From a virus, in IMG/VR virus record IMGVR_UViG_3300037155_000033, positions 1-47,198 of that record: 47,198 nt of DNA; one strand, written 5' to 3'. Below are positions 6,457 to 13,703 of this stretch, in pieces. Under the pieces are notes generated by a model that was given only the letters and a program-made list of their open reading frames with translations, had not been told where the DNA came from and ran no database searches. Both the position numbers and the translations under genes were made by a program. Numbering within the stretch: position 1 is the stretch's first letter; the number at the start of each line of letters is the position of its first letter.

Positions 6457-6852
6457 GGTAATATGTGGATAACTTTCGTCATATCTTACACCATGCCATT
6501 CTTCTACTGGAATGATCAAGCAATATCCGTAAGTGCTAAAACAAGCAATCACAAAAGCATCAGCATTTTTAAGCATAAATGCGTCATAAGGTTGCTGGCG
6601 GCGGGATTCATCTGAAATTTTATGGATAAGTCCACGGGGGGATTTGCTGTCTTTGAGCGCAAGTAATTGGTGAGGTTCTAATGCTCTTTCAGAAATAGTA
6701 TTTTTAGTAGTATTTTTTATTTCTATTGCGCAAGAGTTAAAATGGTTCGCCTTGAAATATGCGAGAACCTTTGGAGTCACTTCCGCCTCCCGTTTCTTCT
6801 TCAGTTGCGGGAGCTGAGGTAACGTAGTCGTCTGTGTGTTCGGGGTTAGCAT
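6448..6852 (-). CDS. PD-(D/E)XK nuclease, resolvase/RecU-like
   Basis: A 134-residue protein. The nuclease core begins at about residue 22 (EVTPKVLAYFKAN). It has a candidate catalytic EIK (about 43-45) with downstream EPHQLLAL and a conserved-looking GLIHKIS strand, as in RecU/Hjc-type Holliday junction resolvases and related phage endonucleases. A first Asp is not obvious, so family assignment is tentative. It would resolve recombination or replication intermediates. Its first 116 nt overlap the helicase gene in another frame. Confidence 0.55.
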   Translation of the reverse strand: MLTPNTQTTTLPQLPQLKKKREAEVTPKVLAYFKANHFNSCAIEIKNTTKNTISERALEPHQLLALKDSKSPRGLIHKISDESRRQQPYDAFMLKNADAFVIACFSTYGYCLIIPVEEWHGVRYDESYPHITLQ

Positions 6853-8002
6853 TTCTATTATTATAATACGCTGGGGGATGAAAATCCATACCTAGGTCCA
6901 GTTGTTTTTTTACATCACGATCACAACGTCCACCCAATAAATAAATGTACTGGTTTTTATGGAGATTGTGTATACGATTAATTCTTGCTTGCATCTGGAC
7001 CAGGTGAACAAAAGCAAACGACATACTTGCAAATACCATAATACTAAATTTATCTAAATCCACCCCGGCTCCGAGGCCAGCTTGGATAAGTAGAATGGCA
7101 TCATCCGCTTCATTAGTTTCTTTAAATACTTGCCCTTGATCCTTAGTTGATCCAGTAAGTACAAATACTTCCCGGTCTTGCCCTATTCTATTTTTATAAT
7201 CTTCTATTTGCTCTAGGTAATAACAAACTACTACCACCTTTCTGTGTCCATCCAAAATCTTTTGTAATTCTTTAAATTTTTCTTCACCTTGTTCCAAGCG
7301 GTGTCTTGTATGCCACTCCTTTGCAGGTTCCATATATTCTTGTTTTAATTGTTCCTCTTGCTTCTTAGTCCACTTTATATTTACCACAGAATGTTCGTGG
7401 ACCGGAACATCAATACAATCCCGCATATTTACGATTTCACTAATACTTTCAAGATACGGACGAATATCTTTACGCCATGTCTTGTTGGGTTCTAGGTGAA
7501 ATATCCCAAACTTGTCGGTTAAATGACAAAATTTTTCTCTAAACTTTTTAATATCCCAGTAAATACCAAGGTAGCAAGCAAGTGTGTGTAAATTTTCAGG
7601 ATGTGATCTTATTGGTGTTGCAGTTGTGAGTAAGATATGCGCATCAGGATTTTTCTTTACAAAATTATACATCACAGTGGCCCTTTGGCTTCTTTGTTTT
7701 GAAAACAGCGGCGCGCATAGATTTTGAGCTTCATCCACCACTACGGCTTTATATGAATTAAGGTCAATCTTTTTTATTTCATCAGTAGTCACCACATCAG
7801 CTTTACAATTCCATTCTTTTAATTCTGTACGCCACATAAGTTGCACCCCTTTAGGAGCAATAATCAAGGCTTTTAGTTGTGGTCTAAGTTTTAACCATGA
7901 AATAGCAGTAATTGTCTTACCTGTGCCAGCCTCGAAACAGAGTAGTGCTTTATTTGGGTTTTTATTTATGAATTCCTGTTGGTGAAGATATAATTTTTTC
8001 AT
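6737..8002 (-). CDS. SNF2-type superfamily 2 DNA helicase
   Basis: A 421-residue helicase with every SF2 landmark in order: Walker A FEAGTGKT (about 22-29), Walker B DEAQ (about 91-94), motif III TTATPIR, a second RecA lobe with motif V QAGLGAGVDL and motif VI QMQARINRIH. The pattern after motif V and the DEAQ box point to the SNF2/DEAD-like phage helicases. The last 40 residues are polar and Gly/Ser-rich, probably disordered; they share DNA with the start of the resolvase-like gene. It lies in the operon primase-helicase, 74-aa protein, helicase, nuclease, so it probably remodels forks or joints. Confidence 0.85.
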   Translation of the reverse strand: MKKLYLHQQEFINKNPNKALLCFEAGTGKTITAISWLKLRPQLKALIIAPKGVQLMWRTELKEWNCKADVVTTDEIKKIDLNSYKAVVVDEAQNLCAPLFSKQRSQRATVMYNFVKKNPDAHILLTTATPIRSHPENLHTLACYLGIYWDIKKFREKFCHLTDKFGIFHLEPNKTWRKDIRPYLESISEIVNMRDCIDVPVHEHSVVNIKWTKKQEEQLKQEYMEPAKEWHTRHRLEQGEEKFKELQKILDGHRKVVVVCYYLEQIEDYKNRIGQDREVFVLTGSTKDQGQVFKETNEADDAILLIQAGLGAGVDLDKFSIMVFASMSFAFVHLVQMQARINRIHNLHKNQYIYLLGGRCDRDVKKQLDLGMDFHPPAYYNNRNANPEHTDDYVTSAPATEEETGGGSDSKGSRIFQGEPF

Positions 8003-8223
8003 ATACTATGATTTTGGCACCAATTTTTCCAAATTTCTTTATCTTTATAAACCTTCCATCTTTTCTTTTTTACTTCATCCATTATTCCCTGCATATCTTC
8101 ACTTGGTCCAAGATTAGAATCACATCCGTTTTCGTCACACCACATAAAAAATTCTTTTATTTCATCTACTTTTTCTCCATCAATCCATACCCCGGGTTCT
8201 ATTATGTTTATTGTTATTGACAT
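7999..8223 (-). CDS. Hypothetical protein (74 aa)
   Basis: A small acidic protein with an N-terminal beta segment (MSITINIIEPGVWIDG) and a helical, tryptophan-rich C-terminal half. It is squeezed between the primase-helicase (1-nt gap) and the SNF2 helicase (4-nt overlap), so it is almost certainly co-translated with them. No family recognised. Confidence 0.6.
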   Translation of the reverse strand: MSITINIIEPGVWIDGEKVDEIKEFFMWCDENGCDSNLGPSEDMQGIMDEVKKKRWKVYKDKEIWKNWCQNHSI

Positions 8224-8224
8224 A

Positions 8225-10381
8225 TCAAAATTCCAAAGTTGGAGGATTTTCTTTTAATTCATCGATCATTTTTTCAACTTCCGGTAATGCTTTTTCTTTT
8301 GGTTCAACCCCTAAATAACCTACAATGAAATCATCTAAATTTGGATAATAAACTTGAGTACCATTATCTTCTTTTTTCTCAACAACTTTTTCTTCTTTAT
8401 TATTTTTAGATTGCAATTCTTTAAGTTTCTTCTCAGAGATATACCAACGATTTTTTTGTTCTCCATCTACCATTTTTCTTATTTTAACTAAACCTAGCTC
8501 TTTCTTAAAAATGCTGGCAATACGCATTTCTTGCGCTCTACCTAATCTTTCTAAAGGAGAATCTTTAAATATGACTTTATAAACTTCAATTATAGTTGTG
8601 GAATAATTTTCATCACCTCTACAATAATCATAGGATCTTCTAATTTCATCTGCCACTAATTCAGTCCACGAGTCATCTGGTAAATGAGCCTCCTGTGTAG
8701 CCTTAGCCTCTTCATTTGGAACTTCTGAGATATTTATCTTATTTTTAAAATAATAATATGTTTCAGCAAAAAGCTGGTCCCGATTATCTTCCAACCATTT
8801 AAAATTAACACCTTGTTTTATATCTACCGGCCAGTAACGTCTATTGCCAGTCATATCTCTAAAAGGTTCTAAATCATTTGTTGACATAGAAAATACAAAA
8901 CGTCTAGGATATTTTTTCATTACACGGTCATATGGCGCCCTAAATTCATCACTGGTCTCTGTAATGACGCTCTTAATCTTAATTGCTTCAGAACGATACA
9001 ATGTGGCACCTTCGTCTAAATCTATTATTATGGCGCCTCTGAGTGCTAAATAGAAGTCTTTATTACTTATATCTCCAGTAAAACACTTATACCACTTTCC
9101 TCCAATAATACGGAATAATGACGTTTTACCTAATCCTTGATCTCCCGTAATAACTAAAAGAAAATCAAAAATACATCCCGGGACCATAATTCTCTTTACT
9201 ATTCCCATAAACCACTGAGAACCAACGCCTTGATGATATTTATCATTAGTAACGTTTGTCGCGCTTGTAAGCCATGTTTGTAAGCGTGGTACTTTGTCCC
9301 ATATTAACGAAGTTAACCAATCTTGCGCTTCATCATATTTATTTTTATAAGCGTAATGAATTATCGCGCTATAAACCGAATCTTTTGATATTCCATGAAG
9401 ACCAGTTTCCATTTGCATGAAAAATTGAATCTTAATTATATCTGAATCTTCTAAAGGTTTTCCATTGTATTCAATTTCTTGTTTAAATGTGTTATATTTT
9501 ATAGTATCTTTATAATATGGATGCGCTTCTAAAACTAACAAAACATTAGCCATATCTTTAAAAGCTACATTTGCATTGTTCTTTCTTATTTTTATTTTTA
9601 CGTCTTTAATAACTTCACCATTATCCATTTGAATAGGTGAAAGAATAAGACCACTTCGTCTTTCTTTTTCTTTCTTAACTATACTTTCAAAAACTGTTCT
9701 TACTTCACTGTCCGGAAGCATTGGGGTATATGTTTTATTTGCGCGTTCTACCGCAGGCCATACTTCTGATTCCCATTCTTCCTCTTTTGACGCTTGAAGA
9801 AGTTTACCGGCGAAACTAGCAAGAGTATCATTACGCGCGCCTTTACTTGCCGTTGTCATTTCGGTCAGTGACTTCTTTGGCTTCTTTACTGGAAACATAT
9901 GGACCGGAAATGGTGCTTGGTTTTCGCGCGAGATAACTTTGTATTCTCCGTTAGTGAGAACGGATGGTGGCGCTACAACATATCCAGCGTCTGATCGTAT
10001 ATCAACATTAGGTAAATCCGGATAAGCATTTGCGCTTACTGTAAATCCTTCAGCATATAAATAATATAAATGGTATCCCCTGGATGGAGTCTTAACTGTG
10101 TATGTTGCTGGAAACTTTTTCAACATCTCATCGGCTTGCTCTTGTCCGCTTTTGTTATCTATATCAACAACTGTAACATTACTTATTTTTCCGGTGATGA
10201 TCGCCACATTGGCACCATCCTTAAACCACTCTATAACTTGATCATCTGTCTGTTCTTCTGTTTGCCAGCGTTTCCATTCTTTAACAACCGGGCGCTTATC
10301 TTTTCCAACGGGTAAAACATTATATCCTTGAACATGATATGCAAACGCTTGCTCTGCGATTGTCATTATTTTATCTGACAT
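8225..10381 (-). CDS. Prim-pol / VapE-type primase-helicase
   Basis: 718 residues from the ATG at 10381. Residues about 10-190 form a bifunctional primase-polymerase domain (VVDIDNKSG acidic motif, GYHLYY histidine motif). A linker follows, then a VirE/VapE-like SF3-type helicase domain with Walker A GDQGLGKTS (about 410-418), Walker B-like IIIDLDE, and a sensor region FVFSMSTND followed by GNRRYWP. Such proteins prime and unwind DNA at the phage origin. A longer ATG start at 10429 would add 16 residues but lies inside a terminator-like hairpin, so I prefer 10381. A C-terminal EKKEDN-type linker precedes a short tail. Confidence 0.88.
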   Translation of the reverse strand: MSDKIMTIAEQAFAYHVQGYNVLPVGKDKRPVVKEWKRWQTEEQTDDQVIEWFKDGANVAIITGKISNVTVVDIDNKSGQEQADEMLKKFPATYTVKTPSRGYHLYYLYAEGFTVSANAYPDLPNVDIRSDAGYVVAPPSVLTNGEYKVISRENQAPFPVHMFPVKKPKKSLTEMTTASKGARNDTLASFAGKLLQASKEEEWESEVWPAVERANKTYTPMLPDSEVRTVFESIVKKEKERRSGLILSPIQMDNGEVIKDVKIKIRKNNANVAFKDMANVLLVLEAHPYYKDTIKYNTFKQEIEYNGKPLEDSDIIKIQFFMQMETGLHGISKDSVYSAIIHYAYKNKYDEAQDWLTSLIWDKVPRLQTWLTSATNVTNDKYHQGVGSQWFMGIVKRIMVPGCIFDFLLVITGDQGLGKTSLFRIIGGKWYKCFTGDISNKDFYLALRGAIIIDLDEGATLYRSEAIKIKSVITETSDEFRAPYDRVMKKYPRRFVFSMSTNDLEPFRDMTGNRRYWPVDIKQGVNFKWLEDNRDQLFAETYYYFKNKINISEVPNEEAKATQEAHLPDDSWTELVADEIRRSYDYCRGDENYSTTIIEVYKVIFKDSPLERLGRAQEMRIASIFKKELGLVKIRKMVDGEQKNRWYISEKKLKELQSKNNKEEKVVEKKEDNGTQVYYPNLDDFIVGYLGVEPKEKALPEVEKMIDELKENPPTLEF

Positions 10382-10404
10382 ATATTTTGTTTCTAACGCA
10401 CAAA

Positions 10405-10467
10405 AGCCCAGAGACTTGAACGGGGACATTACTACCCGTGCTTTTTACAGCAAAATCTCTGGGCTGT
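10405..10467 (-). promoter_or_regulatory. Attenuator-like leader of the primase-helicase gene
   Basis: On the leftward RNA, AGCCCAGAGA (10456-10465) can pair perfectly with TCTCTGGGCT (10405-10414), followed by UUUU: a rho-independent terminator placed 24 nt before the primase ATG. An internal ACGGG/CCCGT stem lies in its loop. A competing stem, ACAGC (10463-10467) with GCTGT (10447-10451), uses part of the same 5' arm, so the two folds exclude each other. The signal sensed is unknown. Confidence 0.5.
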
Positions 10468-10530
10468 TGAGAATTAAAACTTATTAAATTTGTAATGTCA
10501 TTTATCATAATGTAAATATATTATATGCTT

Positions 10531-10704
10531 CTATATTTTCTCCGCAAGTCCGGATGTGTATAACTCCAACGATGACTCTTTGACCATATACCGCCTACCT
10601 ATTTTTATGCTTTTAATCTTGCCAGCGCCACAAAAACGCCTAACCGTTTGCTTGTTAAGATGTAATACTTCCGCCAATTGCTCCATTGTATATAATTTTT
10701 CCAT
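10531..10704 (-). CDS. Excisionase-like HTH DNA-binding protein (57 aa)
   Basis: A winged-HTH/excisionase-type protein: MEQLAEVLHLNKQTVRRF forms the helix-turn-helix, followed by the wing IKIGRRYMVKESSLELY. This is the MerR-like HTH_17 pattern of small phage regulators and excisionases. There is no integrase here, so regulation is more likely than excision. Two 25-bp direct repeats start 4 nt upstream of its ATG and are likely its operator. It precedes the primase-helicase leader. Confidence 0.75.
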   Translation of the reverse strand: MEKLYTMEQLAEVLHLNKQTVRRFCGAGKIKSIKIGRRYMVKESSLELYTSGLAEKI

Positions 10705-10707
10705 AAT

Positions 10708-10761
10708 TTATCGTTCCTCGCGTCAATTGCTTATAATTATCGACCCTCGCGCCAATTGCTT
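10708..10761. repeat. 25-bp tandem direct repeats (probable operator)
   Basis: Two near-identical 25-mers at 10708-10732 and 10737-10761, each TTATCGnnCCTCGCGnCAATTGCTT. They are separated by 4 nt, so they repeat every 29 bp (nearly three helical turns). They lie directly upstream of the HTH gene, and each contains the palindrome CAATTG. The best explanation is an autoregulatory operator. Confidence 0.65.
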
Positions 10762-10853
10762 CTTACGCTTGTTCTGCTTCCAGAATATCGCAAGAATATA
10801 ATCACCGATCATATTTCTGCGTGTATCCCAGAAGCAAGACAAAAATAAGAAAC

Positions 10854-10894
10854 AAAAAAAGACTAACCCGTGCTATTTTCGGTTTAGTCTTTTA
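10854..10894 (-). terminator. Rho-independent terminator, leftward
   Basis: The leftward RNA forms AAAAGACTAA(A)CC / GG(G)TTAGTCTTTT with a 10-nt loop and a run of seven U. It closes the first early block (genes 12916 down to 10925). A second small hairpin, ACGCT/AGCGT, lies just before it at 10900-10912. Confidence 0.85.
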
Positions 10895-10924
10895 GTTTTA
10901 CGCTTTGAGCGTTTTACTTTTAGA

Positions 10925-11180
10925 TTATATATTCCCTTGTGCTATGATATCCCAGTCCGGCTTGTCCTCTTCTTCTTGTCCGTTGTGTGCCGGACGGTAT
11001 TTTAATAACCATTCTCCAGCTTTGCAATTTTTCGGATCGTCTACACTATCATTAAAATAATATAGCTCTATCTCGCCCACCTTTTGCTTTTTAACTGTTA
11101 TCTCTTGAAAGATAAACTCATTCGCGGTTTTGGTGATCTCTTTGCCTTTTTCGCTTTGGATTTTTGTTGCTAATATCATT
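10925..11180 (-). CDS. Hypothetical protein (84 aa)
   Basis: I take the ATG at 11180, which sits one base after the stop of the upstream gene (TAAAATG), rather than a longer start inside that gene. Predicted mixed alpha/beta (EFIFQEITVKKQKVGEIELYYF) with an acidic tail (EEEDKPDWD). Last gene before the terminator. No family recognised. Confidence 0.6.
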
Positions 11181-11513
11181 TTATTGTATGTAGTGTATAT
11201 CGTTTCTAAATCCAAAAGCTGGATATATTGCGACCTTTGCATCTGCATAACCTTGTTTGTAACGATCTATAGTGTCTACGGATAGGTTTATGCCTTTCTT
11301 TTTGTTTCCCCATACAAGTGATTGACCCTCGCTGTCGTATTCTTCCATAGTGAACAGAATATCTTTAACGGCAATACAATCTAAACTTTTCTTATATGTT
11401 TTGAAACCTACACACCAATAGTTTTGATATTCATTCCGTAACCACTTTTCAAAACTTTGCTCGTCTTTGAAATTGTGAAAAGCGTGTTTTTTGATCAGTT
11501 CTTTGTTTGTCAT
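11181..11513 (-). CDS. Hypothetical protein (110 aa)
   Basis: Start taken at the ATG 11513; a TTG at 11570 would add 19 residues. The protein has a helical N-terminus and an aromatic-rich core (NYWCVGFKTYKKS). The C-terminus ends in DIHYIQ. It abuts the 84-aa gene. No family recognised. Confidence 0.55.
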   Translation of the reverse strand: MTNKELIKKHAFHNFKDEQSFEKWLRNEYQNYWCVGFKTYKKSLDCIAVKDILFTMEEYDSEGQSLVWGNKKKGINLSVDTIDRYKQGYADAKVAIYPAFGFRNDIHYIQ

Positions 11514-11644
11514 ATTTTGTTGTAAAGAACAGTCAATAGCAAACTGTCTTATTTGCCGTTCGGGTATCAACGGCTTATGTTTTTAATCTACCCATTTTGC
11601 CTACCAATAGCTTTAGTGTTGATAGGCAATAGGGGGGATTAAAT

Positions 11645-11812
11645 CTATTTTAATGGTGTAACTGGTAAACATTTTTGACAATACATATGATCGTCAATAC
11701 CATAAAATAGTATGTCTTCTTTTTCTTCTCCTGTTTGTATAACTTCACAATTTTCCCCTTCGCAAAAATAAGTCCCCGATCCTACTACTGGCGTTTTTGT
11801 ATTGTTTTTCAT
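11645..11812 (-). CDS. Cysteine-pair mini-protein (55 aa)
   Basis: It has C17 and C22 near the N-terminus and CQKC at 45-48, preceded by H42: a plausible small zinc-binding fold. It sits alone between the 51-aa and 110-aa genes. The 11514-11644 gap above the 110-aa gene shows no other frame I would defend. Confidence 0.5.
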   Translation of the reverse strand: MKNNTKTPVVGSGTYFCEGENCEVIQTGEEKEDILFYGIDDHMYCQKCLPVTPLK

Positions 11813-11854
11813 AATTTTGTAGCGATTAAATCGCTGTTAAGCACCTTGTAATTT

Positions 11855-12010
11855 TTATAATGATATAATCCCCGCGCGGTTTTGTAGTTTTCCGGCTTTC
11901 CATTTTTCAAAACCCCGAGAAGAAAAGGCGCGCGTTATATAGAATACTCCGCCGGTAGTCTTTTTTAATTGATAGGTATAATTGCCTAGTGTTAGTTTTT
12001 TGTTAAGCAT
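11855..12010 (-). CDS. Hypothetical protein (51 aa)
   Basis: A beta-rich small protein (LTLGNYTYQLKKTTGGVFYITRAF) with a basic C-terminus. Its ATG overlaps the stop of the 146-aa gene by 8 nt, supporting translation. The run of sequence resembles a small OB/SH3-like fragment; no family recognised. Confidence 0.5.
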   Translation of the reverse strand: MLNKKLTLGNYTYQLKKTTGGVFYITRAFSSRGFEKWKAGKLQNRAGIISL

Positions 12011-12443
12011 ATTTTTGTTTTAGTTCTTGCATTGATAATCCACGACTTCTGTTTTTTGCCTTGTAGTCTTTATATATTGCTTCTACTTCCTCGCTTGTGT
12101 AATCCTCGCCAAGAGCTTCTAGGGTGCTTTCTATCGTGCCAGTATAAAATGCTTCGTGATTATTAAGTTCGTATAGTATATGTTCGGTTCTTGCTTTTGC
12201 TTCTTTTATCTGTGCCTTGAAAGTATCTTCAATTGCTTTCATTCCGTCTATAAGTGCCTGTGCGTTTTGCTTTAGTATAAAACCACCAGCACCGATACTG
12301 ACTAGCTTTTCGCCTTCTTGTAGTTTTGTTTTTGCTAGTCCTTCCTTAAATTGACTATCCGAGAAAGCCCAGAAAACTTTTAAATCACTAAAAAGCTTGT
12401 CGTGATCGTCTTGTCTTTTTTTCTTTATTTCTTGGTATTGCAT
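12003..12443 (-). CDS. Conserved phage protein, DUF7659-like
   Basis: A 146-residue helical protein. The segment FWAFSDSQFKEGL followed by a Gly-rich KLVSIGAGGFILK matches the pattern I associate with the DUF7659 phage family, whose function is unknown. The C-terminal half is a long charged helix and ends in a small EEVEAIYKDY motif. It is the largest gene in the first early block. Confidence 0.55.
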   Translation of the reverse strand: MQYQEIKKKRQDDHDKLFSDLKVFWAFSDSQFKEGLAKTKLQEGEKLVSIGAGGFILKQNAQALIDGMKAIEDTFKAQIKEAKARTEHILYELNNHEAFYTGTIESTLEALGEDYTSEEVEAIYKDYKAKNRSRGLSMQELKQKYA

Positions 12444-12489
12444 ATTTCATTCGCCAGACTATTTTGTGCCGTCCGGCGGGGCGGGATAG

Positions 12490-12666
12490 TTATATAATTC
12501 TAATAATTTGACCTGCTTCTGCTTTTCGTTCTAATTCTTTTACTGTTTCTAGTTTTCCGTGTTTTATCGCTTCATAAAGACTTAAAGAATGTTTAGCACA
12601 AAATCCGTCTATTGATCTAATTTCTTTACAACCTGATAACCAACCGCAATGATTTTTATTTTCCAT
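12490..12666 (-). CDS. Zinc-knuckle mini-protein (58 aa)
   Basis: HCGWLSGC and CAKH give four possible zinc ligands in the first 26 residues, followed by two amphipathic helices (LYEAIKHGKLETVKELERK). This resembles small phage zinc proteins. The leftward block is dense here and the gene is flanked by short gaps. Confidence 0.55.
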   Translation of the reverse strand: MENKNHCGWLSGCKEIRSIDGFCAKHSLSLYEAIKHGKLETVKELERKAEAGQIIRII

Positions 12667-12676
12667 AGTTTTATTG

Positions 12677-12784
12677 TTATCTTACTTTTAATGTTGCTAT
12701 ATACAGGGCATCGGCTAGGGCTTGGGCTAGGTTTTCGCCTACCGCTAGGGCTTTGCCATGATAGCTGACTAGGTATCTTTGCAT
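12677..12784 (-). CDS. Micro-protein (35 aa)
   Basis: A short frame encoding an alanine/leucine-rich amphipathic helix (GENLAQALADALYIA) after a beta segment (RYLVSYHGKALAV). The DNA shows repeated CTAGGGCT units that come from the repeated Ala-Leu codons. It is in register with its neighbours, but a length of 35 residues keeps confidence modest. Confidence 0.4.
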   Translation of the reverse strand: MQRYLVSYHGKALAVGENLAQALADALYIATLKVR

Positions 12785-12826
12785 AAACTTCAACCAGATT
12801 ATTTGCATATGTATGTTTTGTGCTTC

Positions 12827-12916
12827 TTAAGAAAAAAGCACAGCTAATACGAACCCACCGACTAATAGGATCGTGGCTAGTAATAAATCTTTTTTGCTTC
12901 GTTGTGTATTTTCCAT
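12827..12916 (-). CDS. Single-pass membrane micro-protein (29 aa)
   Basis: Charged N-terminus (ENTQRSKKD) followed by a continuous hydrophobic helix LLLATILLVGGFVLAVLF: a minimal membrane peptide. It is the first gene behind the strongest leftward promoter, with the -10 ending 7 nt before its ATG. It would therefore be the earliest and most expressed leftward product. It could disturb the host membrane or block superinfection (inference). Confidence 0.55.
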   Translation of the reverse strand: MENTQRSKKDLLLATILLVGGFVLAVLFS

Positions 12917-12923
12917 ATACTCT

Positions 12924-12953
12924 ATTATATTCTAAAGCATTGTATAATGTCAA
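12924..12953 (-). promoter_or_regulatory. Consensus early leftward promoter
   Basis: TTGACA (12948-12953), 18-nt spacer and TATAAT (12924-12929), both perfect, followed 7 nt later by ATG. The -35 lies in the palindrome GTCAATTGAC (12949-12958), which also offers TTGACT to a rightward promoter, so the two directions may compete. Confidence 0.8.
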
Positions 12954-13010
12954 TTGACTTGCATATTCTATTGTGTTGTATTGTATTTTAATATATTGTA
13001 GTAAAAAAAT

Positions 13011-13287
13011 TTGCAGACCTATGCAAAAAGAGGTGTGCTAGTGTTTTGGGCTTATGGTATATGGGTAAAAAGTGTGTTTGCATACCTTTTGAAAAACATC
13101 AAAAGACTTTGCCAACCCCATAGCATACGGTGTGTGTAGCATACGGTGGCGTACCTATATATATAATATATATATTATTTATAAGGATATAGGTATGCAA
13201 GGTATGTGAAAAAGCTGTGCAATACCCATTATATTTGGCTTGAAAAAAATTTGCATACTTCGCTAGTATACCTTTTGTTGCATACCT
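13011..13287. other. Iteron cluster and AT-rich block, candidate replication origin
   Basis: Sites of the form TTGCATACCT occur at 13011-13020 (one mismatch), 13078-13087, 13251-13260 (one mismatch) and 13278-13287, with an inverted copy at 13191-13200. Two GCATACGG half-repeats lie at 13123-13130 and 13139-13146. Between them lies a 30-bp stretch of almost pure A and T (13155-13184) bounded by ACCTATAT and ATATAGGT. No credible gene exists here. Repeated sites beside a meltable block are the usual form of a replication origin, though a repressor operator array is an alternative. Confidence 0.55.
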
Positions 13288-13323
13288 ATGGTGTGCAAGT
13301 GAAATTTTATATAATCCTCCCCG

Positions 13324-13425
13324 ATTATGGACTAGATTCTCCCCGACTTATATGCTTGCGAAGCAAGCGAACGCCGGACTTTGCCAATTTTCGCCCGCCA
13401 CTTCTGGTGCGTAGCACTCCATAAT
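13324..13425. other. Structured non-coding segment in the divergent hub
   Basis: ATTATGGA (13324-13331) pairs with TCCATAAT (13418-13425), enclosing the hairpins GCTTGC/GCAAGC (13354-13368) and GTGC/GCAC (13407-13417). CTCCCCGA occurs twice just before (13317 and 13340 region). The segment is GC-richer than its surroundings. It may be a small RNA, a leader, or part of the origin. Confidence 0.35.
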
Positions 13426-13469
13426 TGTATTCACTTCAACCTTCTCCCCCTTTCCTTTCCATAATACGC

Positions 13470-13497
13470 TTGACATACTTCAACATAGTAATATAAT
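13470..13497 (+). promoter_or_regulatory. Main rightward promoter
   Basis: TTGACA (13470-13475), 16-nt spacer, TATAAT (13492-13497), both perfect. It is followed by about 200 nt of AT-rich leader containing further TATAAT strings and no convincing gene before 13704. It would transcribe the packaging and head genes. Confidence 0.75.
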
Positions 13498-13703
13498 TAT
13501 ATTTATAGTATAGACATATAATATATTTATGTTATAATATATTTATATCTTTATTCCTTTATTCTTTTATTATTTTATTTTATATGCTATTCTGATACAT
13601 AATTTCAAAATGAAAACAAAATCTAAATACTTATATATTAAATATACCTCACCCACAGAATTTTTAAGACGATTTAGACTTGTTAACAAAACTATTGATT
13701 TAT

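Noticed and set aside
10405-10465. tRNA-like sequence on the minus strand (GTTCAAGTC near a 3' acceptor-like stem)
   Set aside because: Only 61 nt, with no D-arm or anticodon arm of normal shape; the T-arm does not pair. A terminator/antiterminator leader explains it better.
10556-10801. Plus-strand frame of 81 codons
   Set aside because: Antisense to the HTH gene and its operator repeats; no rightward signal.
12609-12953. 114-codon minus-strand frame over the early promoter
   Set aside because: It would read through the consensus promoter and conflicts with three smaller, better-placed genes.
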